A stretch of DNA of 64,000 nucleotides from JAFDWR01 sp038216655 (GTDB lineage Bacteria > Armatimonadota > Fimbriimonadia > Fimbriimonadales > Fimbriimonadaceae). The translations under genes and the position numbers were made by a program. This document shows, one piece after another, positions 17,050 to 25,000 of this stretch. The stretch is from NCBI GenBank assembly GCA_038216655.1, contig JBBQPZ010000001.1:62001-126000 (forward strand), in the 5' to 3' direction. Under the pieces are notes generated by a model, which worked only from the letters and a program-made list of their open reading frames with translations, ran no database searches and was not told the DNA's origin. Position 1 is the first letter of the stretch, and the number at the start of each line of letters is the position of its first letter.

Positions 17050-17475
17050 TCAAGCCTTCGACTTGAGGAGGTCACGGATTTCGGTTAGGAGCACTTCTTC
17101 GTTGCTCGGACCAGCGGGAGCCGTCGGTGCCTCGGCCTTCTTGAACTTGTTTGCCGCCTTGACGACAAGGAAGATCGTGAACGCCACGATGATGAAGTTG
17201 ATAACGCCATTGAGGAACAGGCCGTAGTTCATCGTCACGGCACCTGCCTTCTGGGCGGCCTCCACCGTGGTGAACGTATTCGTCCCATCTGTGGCGGGCT
17301 TCAACACGATAAACATATTCTCGAAGTTCGCCTTTCCGAAGATGCCGAGAAGGGGCGTCAGGATGTCCTTGACGAACGATGCCACGATCGCACCGAACGC
17401 CGCACCGATCAGAACGCCAACGGCAAGATCGAGGACGTTTCCCTTCGAAATGAACTCACGAAACTCTTTAAGCAT
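17050..17475 (-). CDS. mscL: large-conductance mechanosensitive channel
   Basis: 141 residues. The N-terminal LKEFREFISKGNVLDLAVGV leads into TM1 (IGAAFGAIVASFVKDILTPL), the pore-lining helix of MscL. TM2 is at about 80-105 (NYGLFLNGVINFIIVAFTIF), followed by the cytoplasmic helix EEVLLTEIRDLLK. It is a homopentamer in the inner membrane that opens under hypo-osmotic shock. The periplasmic loop is somewhat long and Thr-rich. The start at 17475 has GGAAGAGGG upstream. Confidence 0.96.
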   Translation of the reverse strand: MLKEFREFISKGNVLDLAVGVLIGAAFGAIVASFVKDILTPLLGIFGKANFENMFIVLKPATDGTNTFTTVEAAQKAGAVTMNYGLFLNGVINFIIVAFTIFLVVKAANKFKKAEAPTAPAGPSNEEVLLTEIRDLLKSKA

Positions 17476-17551
17476 GAGGACCCTCTTCCTTAACCACCTC
17501 GGGTGGCGAATCCAGATTAGCGGATGTTGGGTTAAATCGACCGGTGCCAAC

Positions 17552-18199
17552 TCAATTTTCTCGCAAATTCGAGAGTTCTGCTTCGAGGGCGGCGATCTTC
17601 TGATCCCGGGTCAATCGCTCCGTCATGTCTTTGAGGATCTTCGCGAAGCCATGGATGACGCCGTCTTCGCTTCGCAGCGCAACCATGATGCCGTTCGCAA
17701 AGAATCGGGTGCCGTCTTTCCGGACGAGCCACGTATTGTCGTCGGCACGACCCGTCTTCCGGGATATCTCCATCTCTCGCTCGGGAACGCCGGATTCGCG
17801 GTCCTCGGGGGTGAAGATCTCGTCAGCATGCAGTCTCAACCACTCCGGTTCCGAATAACCGAAGAACCGCTCAACCCCGGGGTTCCAACTGCTGATGCGC
17901 CGCTCAAGGTCGATGCTGAAGATCGCGAAATCGCGGACGTTGTCGATGATCAGCTTGGATCGTTCCGACTCCGTCTGTCGTTGTCGTTCGCTGTCCTGAT
18001 ATAGCTGTTTTAGAAGCATCGCCGCCGCTTGAGCGCGGTTGGACGCGCCTAACTTTGGACGCAGCCGCTCCCAATAAGTCCGCACCGTCCCCGCGGTAAT
18101 TCCTAGGCGCTTGGCAATCTCCTTGTCGGCCAGACCTTCAGCCGCGAGCAGCACGATCTCTCTTTCTCGCTCAGATAAGGCTAAGTGATCGGTATCCAT
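17552..18199 (-). CDS. regulator with N-terminal LuxR-type HTH and PAS domain (paralog)
   Basis: 215 residues, same unusual order as the gene at 10457-11185. The HTH is at about 7-60 (LSEREREIVLLAAEGLADKE, then TAGTVRTYWERLRPKLG). Next comes a linker, then a PAS/PAC domain at about 85-200 (FAIFSIDLERRISSWNPGVE, GYSEPEW, VRKDGTRFFANG). The PAC part is typical of ligand- or redox-sensing PAS. It lies directly upstream of mscL on the same strand (76-bp gap), hinting at control of osmotic or stress genes. The C-terminal ~15 residues may form a short coiled coil (KIAALEAELSNLRE). Confidence 0.88.
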   Translation of the reverse strand: MDTDHLALSEREREIVLLAAEGLADKEIAKRLGITAGTVRTYWERLRPKLGASNRAQAAAMLLKQLYQDSERQRQTESERSKLIIDNVRDFAIFSIDLERRISSWNPGVERFFGYSEPEWLRLHADEIFTPEDRESGVPEREMEISRKTGRADDNTWLVRKDGTRFFANGIMVALRSEDGVIHGFAKILKDMTERLTRDQKIAALEAELSNLREN

Positions 18200-18247
18200 G
18201 TCGCCGTCCTGGGCTTCGTCCGATTCAATGGAACCCGGATGAGGCCC

Positions 18248-18892
18248 TCATTTGCCGAGAGTTCCTTTGGCCACCCAGAGGGGAATCACGGCGTATTTGA
18301 CTTTGCCCGATTTGATCGAAGCATCGGATTCAAGGGCGGACTTGACCTTCGATTCAGAAGCAGTGCCAGCAAAGAGACGTACTTCCTTAATCTCCCCAGG
18401 GCCCTTGAAGGTTCCTCCGATCGACCCACCTTCATGGCGGGCCACGTTGGGCCACTTGCCCTTGGTGGGCCACGAGTCTCCCTTGAAGAGAAGGACGATG
18501 CGGTTTTCTTCGATTGAGGTCAGGTCGATGGAATGAAGATGTATCCGCTTTCGGTCCGCATTCCAGCGATAGACTTCAAGGTGCATCACGCCTGCCTGAA
18601 CATAGGGGTCGGTGTTGAAGCACTGGCGCACCGCTTCCAGGGAGGGAACGGTTAGGATGACGATGCCGCGTCGGAAGTTGCTGGGGTCCTGGAGCGGCCC
18701 CGCCGCGACGAGCTTGTGCTCGAGAAAAAGCCTCTTGAAGTTGCCGATGTGGGCGTCCTGCATCGACTGGGCCTTGTCGGCGTCCGGTTGGTGATCGCCC
18801 TTCACGAGGAAGACGAACCAAAGAGGGGTGCTTTTTGCGAGGGCTACGCCCCAAACGCCAAGGAACAGGAAAACCGTCACGAACAGCCTCAT
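18248..18892 (-). CDS. secreted protein with two YCII/ferredoxin-like domains
   Basis: 214 residues. The start at 18892 gives a signal peptide (MRLFVTVFLFLGVWGVALA). Residues ~22-115 resemble the YCII family (dimeric alpha/beta barrel): LWFVFLVKGD ... HIGNFKRLFLEHKLVAAGPL ... FNTDPYVQAGVMHLEVYRW. The second half (~125-214: IVLLFKGD ... EVRLFAGTASESKVKSALES ... YAVIPLWVAKG) looks like a diverged second copy. YCII domains are usually cytoplasmic and of unclear catalytic role, so a secreted tandem form is uncommon. No metal or catalytic site is identifiable. Confidence 0.7.
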   Translation of the reverse strand: MRLFVTVFLFLGVWGVALAKSTPLWFVFLVKGDHQPDADKAQSMQDAHIGNFKRLFLEHKLVAAGPLQDPSNFRRGIVILTVPSLEAVRQCFNTDPYVQAGVMHLEVYRWNADRKRIHLHSIDLTSIEENRIVLLFKGDSWPTKGKWPNVARHEGGSIGGTFKGPGEIKEVRLFAGTASESKVKSALESDASIKSGKVKYAVIPLWVAKGTLGK

Positions 18893-18939
18893 AGAGGCTA
18901 TTTTAGGCGCTTTCCTTTGGCAGGTTGTTACTCCATGCA

Positions 18940-20538
18940 TCAAAAGGTGGATGAAGCCCGGAGCGAGGTTGCCATGATTGTGAGGAATGGGTTGAATCCT
19001 CCGTTGGTGGGGTGAACCGAACCGTCGCAAACCAGTAGATTCTCGTGGCCGTGGACCCGTTGCTTGGCATCAACGACCGACGTCGCGGGATCAAAACCCA
19101 TCCGGCACGTCCCCGCCTGATGCTGGCCCGCGCTGAGATGCAAATCGACGGGTGATTCCCACACTTCGGTGGCACCCGCATGCCGCAACCAATCGCCCGC
19201 GCGCTGGGCCATGAACTGCGCCGTCTCGACGGTGGCGGAATGCGTTGTTCCTTGTAGCCTCGCCACGAGCATTCCGTTTCGATCGAGCCGGTCCGGGCTG
19301 AGCGTGACCCGAGACTCGGGCGAGGGGATCTCCTGCACCGGACCGGTGATCCGAAAGGCCCGGAGGTAGCCATGCCGGACCCACTCCTTCAGACGCAATC
19401 CGACGGCTGGCACCTGCGGAGGGCGTGTGCCCGCGGCGAAAATTGCCGGCAAGGGTAGGAAGTCATCGGCAAGCATGCCGCCTCCGACGATCCCCGGATT
19501 TCCGTGGTTGAACTCAGTCACCGCGACGGTCGGACCGGGGCCGCGCATTTCGTTGATCGGATCGGTGAACAAACCGAGGGCACCGGGATAGTAGTGTCCT
19601 TGAAGGTGCCTCCCGACCTGGTCGTGGTTGTTGCCGACGCCGTTCGGCTCCCGAGCGCTTCGAGACGCAAGTAGCAGTCGTGCCGATTCGATTGCTCCCG
19701 CGGCGAGGATGACAATATCTGCGCTCAGCTCAACCACCGTAAGGTCCTTCATGGCCCGAACTCCAGTGACGCGCCCTGACGGGTCGGTCAGGAGGGAGGT
19801 CACCTGAGTTCCAGTCCAGATCTCGCACCGTCCAGAAGCGACGGCCATGGGAAGTACGGTGTTGTGGGTGTCGCCCCGAGCCTCGACCGGGCAAGGGAAG
19901 CCGACGCAGTGTTGGCACTCGATACAGGCAGCGCGTCCATTCCTCTCGACGGTGTTGACCATTAGCGGAACTCTCTGGCTATCCCATCCTAGTTTCCCCG
20001 CAGCGGATTGAAGCATCGTTCCGCGCTTGGAAATCAAGGGGGCGTCCATCGGATACGGGCGGCGAGAGGGCAAATTTAGCGCGGGGTTTGAACCGGCGAC
20101 ACCGAGCGTCCATTCGATCTCCTCATAGAATGGGGCGAGGTCTTCGTAGGAGATTGGCCAGTCGGCCAGTGAACTCTCGACGGGCACTCCGTAGGTGGTC
20201 GCCATCCGGAAGTCGAGCGGGTGAAATCGCCACGCCTGGGCGCCGTAAACCCGCGTGCCGCCGCCGAGCGCCATGGCGTTGTTGTTGTATCCCGGCTCGT
20301 GCGGGCGCACTATCTTGAGGACTCCTGAATCCACGAACTCTCGGGGATTGCCTTCCCGCGCGGGGCCGGTGTTTTGCCCGTACTTTGCGTACCGGTGGTT
20401 GCGGAGGTGATCCCGGCCGGGAACGGGGTCGCCGCCGCGTTCGAGCATGAGCACTCGGTAGCCCCGCTCGGTGAATCGCCAGGCGGCTACGCCGCCACCG
20501 GCCCCTGAGCCGATGACGATCACGTCGTAGTCGCTCAA
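18940..20538 (-). CDS. GMC-family FAD-dependent oxidoreductase, large subunit
   Basis: 532 residues. The N-terminal FAD-binding Rossmann motif VIVIGSGAGGGVAAWRF is at about residues 6-22, with LMLERGGD closing the fold. ALGGGTRVYGAQ and VILAAGAIESARLLL are GMC signatures. HLSAGQHQAGTCRMG and VCDGSVHPTNGGFNP carry the catalytic His and Asn near the C-terminus. A four-Cys segment (ACIECQHCVGFPC) is typical of the gluconate/sorbitol dehydrogenase branch. It oxidises an alcohol or sugar and passes electrons to a cytochrome or quinone. Its start overlaps the stop of the small partner gene by 4 bp, so the two are probably co-translated. Confidence 0.92.
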   Translation of the reverse strand: MSDYDVIVIGSGAGGGVAAWRFTERGYRVLMLERGGDPVPGRDHLRNHRYAKYGQNTGPAREGNPREFVDSGVLKIVRPHEPGYNNNAMALGGGTRVYGAQAWRFHPLDFRMATTYGVPVESSLADWPISYEDLAPFYEEIEWTLGVAGSNPALNLPSRRPYPMDAPLISKRGTMLQSAAGKLGWDSQRVPLMVNTVERNGRAACIECQHCVGFPCPVEARGDTHNTVLPMAVASGRCEIWTGTQVTSLLTDPSGRVTGVRAMKDLTVVELSADIVILAAGAIESARLLLASRSAREPNGVGNNHDQVGRHLQGHYYPGALGLFTDPINEMRGPGPTVAVTEFNHGNPGIVGGGMLADDFLPLPAIFAAGTRPPQVPAVGLRLKEWVRHGYLRAFRITGPVQEIPSPESRVTLSPDRLDRNGMLVARLQGTTHSATVETAQFMAQRAGDWLRHAGATEVWESPVDLHLSAGQHQAGTCRMGFDPATSVVDAKQRVHGHENLLVCDGSVHPTNGGFNPFLTIMATSLRASSTF

Positions 20539-20825
20539 CCTGACACCTTGAAACCGATGTCAGCCCACGCACCGGTATTGGTGTGGGCGTAGTAGACGTC
20601 GCGGACGTGCTCGACGAGAAGCGAGCCGAGAGGATGGGTCCGGTCGAGCAGATCCTCCGCGCTAAGAGCGGCAAGGTGCTGGAAGTAGAGAGTCCCCACA
20701 TCCTCGCGCTCGATCAGGTCGAGGAGGTGAGCCAGCGTCTCTGGCGTCCCGGCACCGGAACTCCTATCGGGTGGGATCACCCAATTCATGGCCTGCAGCA
20801 GCTTAACGGTGTCGAGGGGCTGCAC
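20535..20825 (-). CDS. small partner of GMC oxidoreductase (gluconate dehydrogenase subunit 3-like)
   Basis: 96 residues, ending in the 4-bp ATGA overlap with the GMC gene. It contains NWVIPPDRSSGAGTPETLAHLLDLIE followed by helical sequence. That resembles the N-terminal half of the gluconate 2-dehydrogenase gamma subunit family (usually ~150-250 residues), where a similar I-P-x-D-x-x-P-GA-x-x-A-G motif is followed by helices. It is shorter than most, has no Tat signal, and may act as a chaperone or docking subunit. Assignment rests on position and this short motif. Confidence 0.6.
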   Translation of the reverse strand: MQPLDTVKLLQAMNWVIPPDRSSGAGTPETLAHLLDLIEREDVGTLYFQHLAALSAEDLLDRTHPLGSLLVEHVRDVYYAHTNTGAWADIGFKVSG

Positions 20826-20845
20826 GCCCCATTATGGGGCGATTG

Positions 20846-21718
20846 TCACTTGTTGGTTGATGCCCAGACGTTCAGCTTGACCGCACACTTGATCGTGGTG
20901 AAGCCCGAGCCGGGGTTCAGCGACGGATCGGGCGAGATCGACCAGATATGCGCAGTCATAGAGATGCTTGCAAGGGTGGAGCCATCTTTGTCGAGGTAGC
21001 TGATCATTCCGCTGCGGGCTTCCGGACCATCCTTGCCCTCGTTGAACCACTCAAGGAAAGGCCCGACGTCACCAGTGGGGATCGTAAAGATTAGATCGGA
21101 ATTTGTGCACTCCGGCCAGAGGTCGTGGTCAAGATCGTCGGCAGTTCTCTGCTTGACCACGATCGCCTCGATCTTGTTGACTCGGCTGCAGGGGAGGTCG
21201 CCGAGCTGGAGCCGGAAGTTGCTGCAAAGCCACGCTTTCTGCTTGCCTCGAACGGGGTACTTCGTCTGTCCGGCAGAAATGTTGCTCGCGGCGCACTGAA
21301 TATCCATGGCACCGGCGGCCGACCGGTTCGCGTTGCACTCGGGTGAAGCCCACCGGATGGGAATCGTGCCGGTGCACTTGAAGCTCGTGGTCTGGCGAGG
21401 TCCGTGGTTGAATACCCATACCTCTCGTTCCTCCGGGTGGCCCGCCAGGAGTTGGTTGATCCACTCCGTAACGTCGGGTGCGGTGTCGGGGCCGGTTTGG
21501 AAGGTGAGGTTGCCATAGACCGGTCGCATCGGTCGGGCACGAGCGAAGTTGCCTTGGGCTTGCCCTTCCAACTTGTGGATTCGACTCATACCGAAGTCGG
21601 AGATTCCGGCCACAGCGGCGGGGGCACCTGCCGCCCCAGCAAGTCCAAACATGAGTTGAGCCTGGGCCGATACGGCAAGGCACGCCAGGCACGCGAGAGC
21701 GAGTGAGCGAGTGTTCAT
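20846..21718 (-). CDS. secreted protein with two T4 gp19-like repeats
   Basis: 290 residues with a signal peptide (ALACLACLAVSAQAQ). Two halves look alike: YGNLTFQTGPDTAPDVTEWI (about 75-95) ... TSFKCTGTIPIRW, and LIFTIPTGDVGPFLEWFNEG (about 205-225) ... ISYLDKDGSTLASISMTAHI ... TTIKCAVKLNVW. Each resembles the tail-tube fold of contractile phages (T4 gp19, Pfam phage tail tube). Features are a beta strand, a helix with WF/WI, then LDKDG and W-x-I strands. Six or more cysteines suggest disulfides. This is remote similarity seen by eye. It may have a structural, pilus-like or unrelated role. It is separated by 20 bp from the GMC small-subunit gene. Confidence 0.5.
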   Translation of the reverse strand: MNTRSLALACLACLAVSAQAQLMFGLAGAAGAPAAVAGISDFGMSRIHKLEGQAQGNFARARPMRPVYGNLTFQTGPDTAPDVTEWINQLLAGHPEEREVWVFNHGPRQTTSFKCTGTIPIRWASPECNANRSAAGAMDIQCAASNISAGQTKYPVRGKQKAWLCSNFRLQLGDLPCSRVNKIEAIVVKQRTADDLDHDLWPECTNSDLIFTIPTGDVGPFLEWFNEGKDGPEARSGMISYLDKDGSTLASISMTAHIWSISPDPSLNPGSGFTTIKCAVKLNVWASTNK

Positions 21719-21741
21719 GATCCTTCCTCGGGCAATTCAAG

Positions 21742-21756
21742 TGCCATTGAATGGCA
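21742..21756. promoter_or_regulatory. 15-bp palindrome upstream of the gp19-like gene
   Basis: TGCCATT-G-AATGGCA is a perfect dyad 24 bp upstream of the start codon at 21718. A regulator could bind here, or it could be a hairpin in the leader. It lies in the divergent spacer shared with rpoC. Confidence 0.35.
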
Positions 21757-21921
21757 TCTGACGCAAGTGGACGAGGTTTTTCCGATCCGCGCCTAAATGG
21801 GAGGGGCCTTGGGCCCTTGGGGAAGTTGGAGCTGGAGGCTCAGTCGCGATAGGCCTTACAAGACCGATAGGCCTTATGGAGCGACTCCAACTCAGACTCA
21901 AACATTCCTTACGGAAAAGGC

Positions 21922-21950
21922 TTGATTTACCTTGCCGCGAAAGGTATTCT
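21922..21950 (+). promoter_or_regulatory. predicted sigma-70-type promoter for rpoC
   Basis: TTGATT (21922-21927), a 17-bp spacer and TATTCT (21945-21950) match the vegetative consensus. It would give a leader of roughly 140 nt before the rpoC start at 22098. No rpoB lies upstream, so rpoC needs its own promoter. Confidence 0.5.
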
Positions 21951-22097
21951 TTAAGTTCGCGTCTTTCCCCCAAATTGCCGGTACGGCGTCTGGTGTTTGA
22001 GGTTGAGTGTCTTGAGCAATGCGGCTCAGGACGGCTCCGATCTCCATCATACAACGGATTTTCCGACTCTGAAGGGAAGACCGATGAAGAACCTATT

Positions 22098-25000
22098 ATG
22101 CCAGATGTCAGTCTTTTCGACAAAATTCGCATTGGTATCGCCAGCGGAGAAGACGTTCTCGGCTGGTCTCACGGTGAGATCAAAAAGCCGGAAACCATCA
22201 ACTACCGGACATTCAAGCCCGAACGAGACGGTCTGTTCTGCGAGCGCATCTTTGGTCCGGTAAAGGACTGGGAGTGCGCGTGCGGACGCTACAAGAAGAT
22301 TAAGTACAAGGGGATCGTGTGCGAGCGCTGTGGCGTGGAAGTCACTCGATCGAAGGTTCGTCGCGAGCGAATGGGCCACGTTGAGTTGGCCGCACCGGTC
22401 TGCCACATTTGGTACCTCAAGGGCGTTCCCTCGCCGCTGTCCCTGATCCTGGACATCTCGCCGCGTTTGCTCGAGAAGGTCATCTACTTCGCCAGCTTCA
22501 TCATCATCGACATTGAAGCGGAGAAGATTCAGGAAGCCCTTCCCGACGTTCGCGTCGCCGTCGAGTTTGAGAAGGCGGCTCTGCAGATGCAGATGCGCGA
22601 ACTGGAAGAGGAATCATTCCAGCGCTTCTCCGTCGACCTGATGGAGAACGCGGACACGTACAACTACGACGAGTCCAGCGCCCGCGACCGATCCAAGGCG
22701 ATCAATGATCGAATCAAGGCTGAGTACCGCGACGCCGACGATCGGCTCAAGGACCTCGATCTTGCGGTTGAGATTCTCGGCAAGCTCGAGAAGAACCAGC
22801 TGATCGACGAGGACAAGTACCGCGCCGTTTCCAAGCTTCTGCACAGCGTCGGCTCGCGCATCAACCGCGACCTGACTTCGCTGCTTCGCGCCAACATCGG
22901 CGCGGACGCGATGAAGGAGCTCCTGAATCGCGTCGATCTTGAGAAGCTCGCCCGCGAGCTTCGTCAAGAGATCATCATGACTCAGAGCCAGCGTCGAGCC
23001 CGTGCGATCAAGCGGCTCGAAGTCGTGGAAGCGCTCATCTCCTCGCGTTCACGGCCCGAGTGGATGATTCTGGACGTGGTGCCGGTCATCTCGCCCGAGC
23101 TTCGCCCGATGGTTCAGCTAGACGGTGGTCGATTTGCCACCTCGGACTTGAACGACCTTTACCGACGCATCATCAACCGCAACAACCGGTTGAAGAAGAT
23201 CATTGAGATCCACGCGCCGGAATCGATCATCAACCACGAAAAGCGCCTACTTCAGGAAGCCGTGGACGCACTTATCGACAACGGCCGCCGCGCCCGCCCG
23301 GTCGTTGGCTCTAACGCCCGCCCGCTGAAGTCCCTGAGCGACATGCTCAAGGGTAAGGAAGGTCGTTTCCGAAAGAACCTGCTCGGTAAGCGCGTCGACT
23401 ACTCCGGTCGATCGGTTATCGTCGTCGGCCCGCACCTTAAGCTTCACCAAGCCGGTCTCCCGAAGGAGATGGCGCTCGAACTGTTCAAGCCGTTCGTGAT
23501 GAAGACGCTGGTCGAAAAGAAGATCACGCAGAACATCAAGACCGCGAAGCGGATGATCGACCGGATGCACCCGGCAGTGTGGGATGGCCTCGAAGAGGTC
23601 ATTAAGGAGCATCCGATTCTCCTGAACCGCGCTCCGACGCTCCACCGACTCGGTATCCAGGCGTTCGAGCCGATCCTCGTGGATGGTAAGGCGATCCAGG
23701 TTCACCCGCTCGTTTGTCACGCTTACAACGCGGACTTTGACGGTGACCAGATGGCCGTTCACGTTCCGCTGAGCACGATGGCGCAGGCTGAGGCCCGCGT
23801 CTTGATGCTCTCGACGCAGAACCTGTTCTCCCCGGCGGACGGTCGCCCGACCTGCGCCCCGGTGCAGGACATCATCCTTGGTAACTACGCGCTAACGTTC
23901 GTCTCGAACGTGGGCCGTGAGGACATGGAGAAGGCGGAAGCCGCCCACAAGGCGAACCCCGAGAAGAACCCCGCGCCGTTCGTTTACAACGGACCGGACG
24001 ACGTGATGTCTTGGCTCGAGACTCCGGTCAAAGAACAGCGCATCCTGGTCAACACCCCGATCAAGGTTCGTCTCAAGCGACCGCTGTTCCGAGACGATGC
24101 CGAAGTGAATTTCCGCGACCCGGTTACGGGAGTGGAGTACCACAAGGTCACCACGAAGGACGAGAACGACGAGGACCTCGCTGAACTCGTTCCTTTCGAG
24201 CAGGAGTTCGAGCACGTCATCGTGACGTGCACTCCGGGCCAGCTCGCCTTTAATGCGATCCTGCCGTATCCGCTCAAGTATTCGGAAGAGTACCTTTATG
24301 TGGAGCTCGGCAAGAAGGCGCTGTCCGAAATGATCCTCGTCTGCCATCGCCGTGCCGGAATGGGCGCGACGATCAAGCTGCTCGACGACATGAAGGACAT
24401 GGGCTTCAAGTGGGCGACGCGCTACGGTCTATCCGTCGCGATCACCGACATGGACCCGCCTGCGCGACGTGAGGAGATGATCACCTCGGCCGACGATCGG
24501 TCGACCAAGATCACCCAGCAGTTCCGACGCGGCATGCTCACCTATAACGAGATGACGCAGAGTCTGGTCAAGCTCTGGACGGACACGTACGACGAAATCG
24601 GTAAGGAAATCGTCAACGGTCTGACCCAGTTCAACCCGCTCTCGATCACCACGGTCTCCGGTGCTCGTGGTTCGGTCAAGCAGCTCGCGCAGCTTGCTGG
24701 CATGCGCGGCCTCATGTTCAACCAGTTCAACGAAGTTATCTATGAGCTTCCGGTCAAGAGTTCCTTCCATAAGGGTCTGACCATGCTCGAGTACTTCGTG
24801 ACGACCCACGGAGCCCGTAAGGGTTTGGCCGACACCGCACTTCGAACTGCGGACGCCGGCTACCTCACGCGACGTCTCTGCGACGTCGCCCAGGACGTGA
24901 TCGTCAAGTCCAAGGATTGCGGCACGACGGAAGGCGTCCTCGTTCACCGATTGGTGGATGAAGGCGAGACGATCGAGCAGCTAGCCGATCGCGTCGAAGG

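Noticed and set aside
21876..22097. 74-residue N-terminal extension of rpoC
   Set aside because: It is Arg/Ser-rich with no resemblance to beta-prime; the canonical N-terminus starts at 22098.
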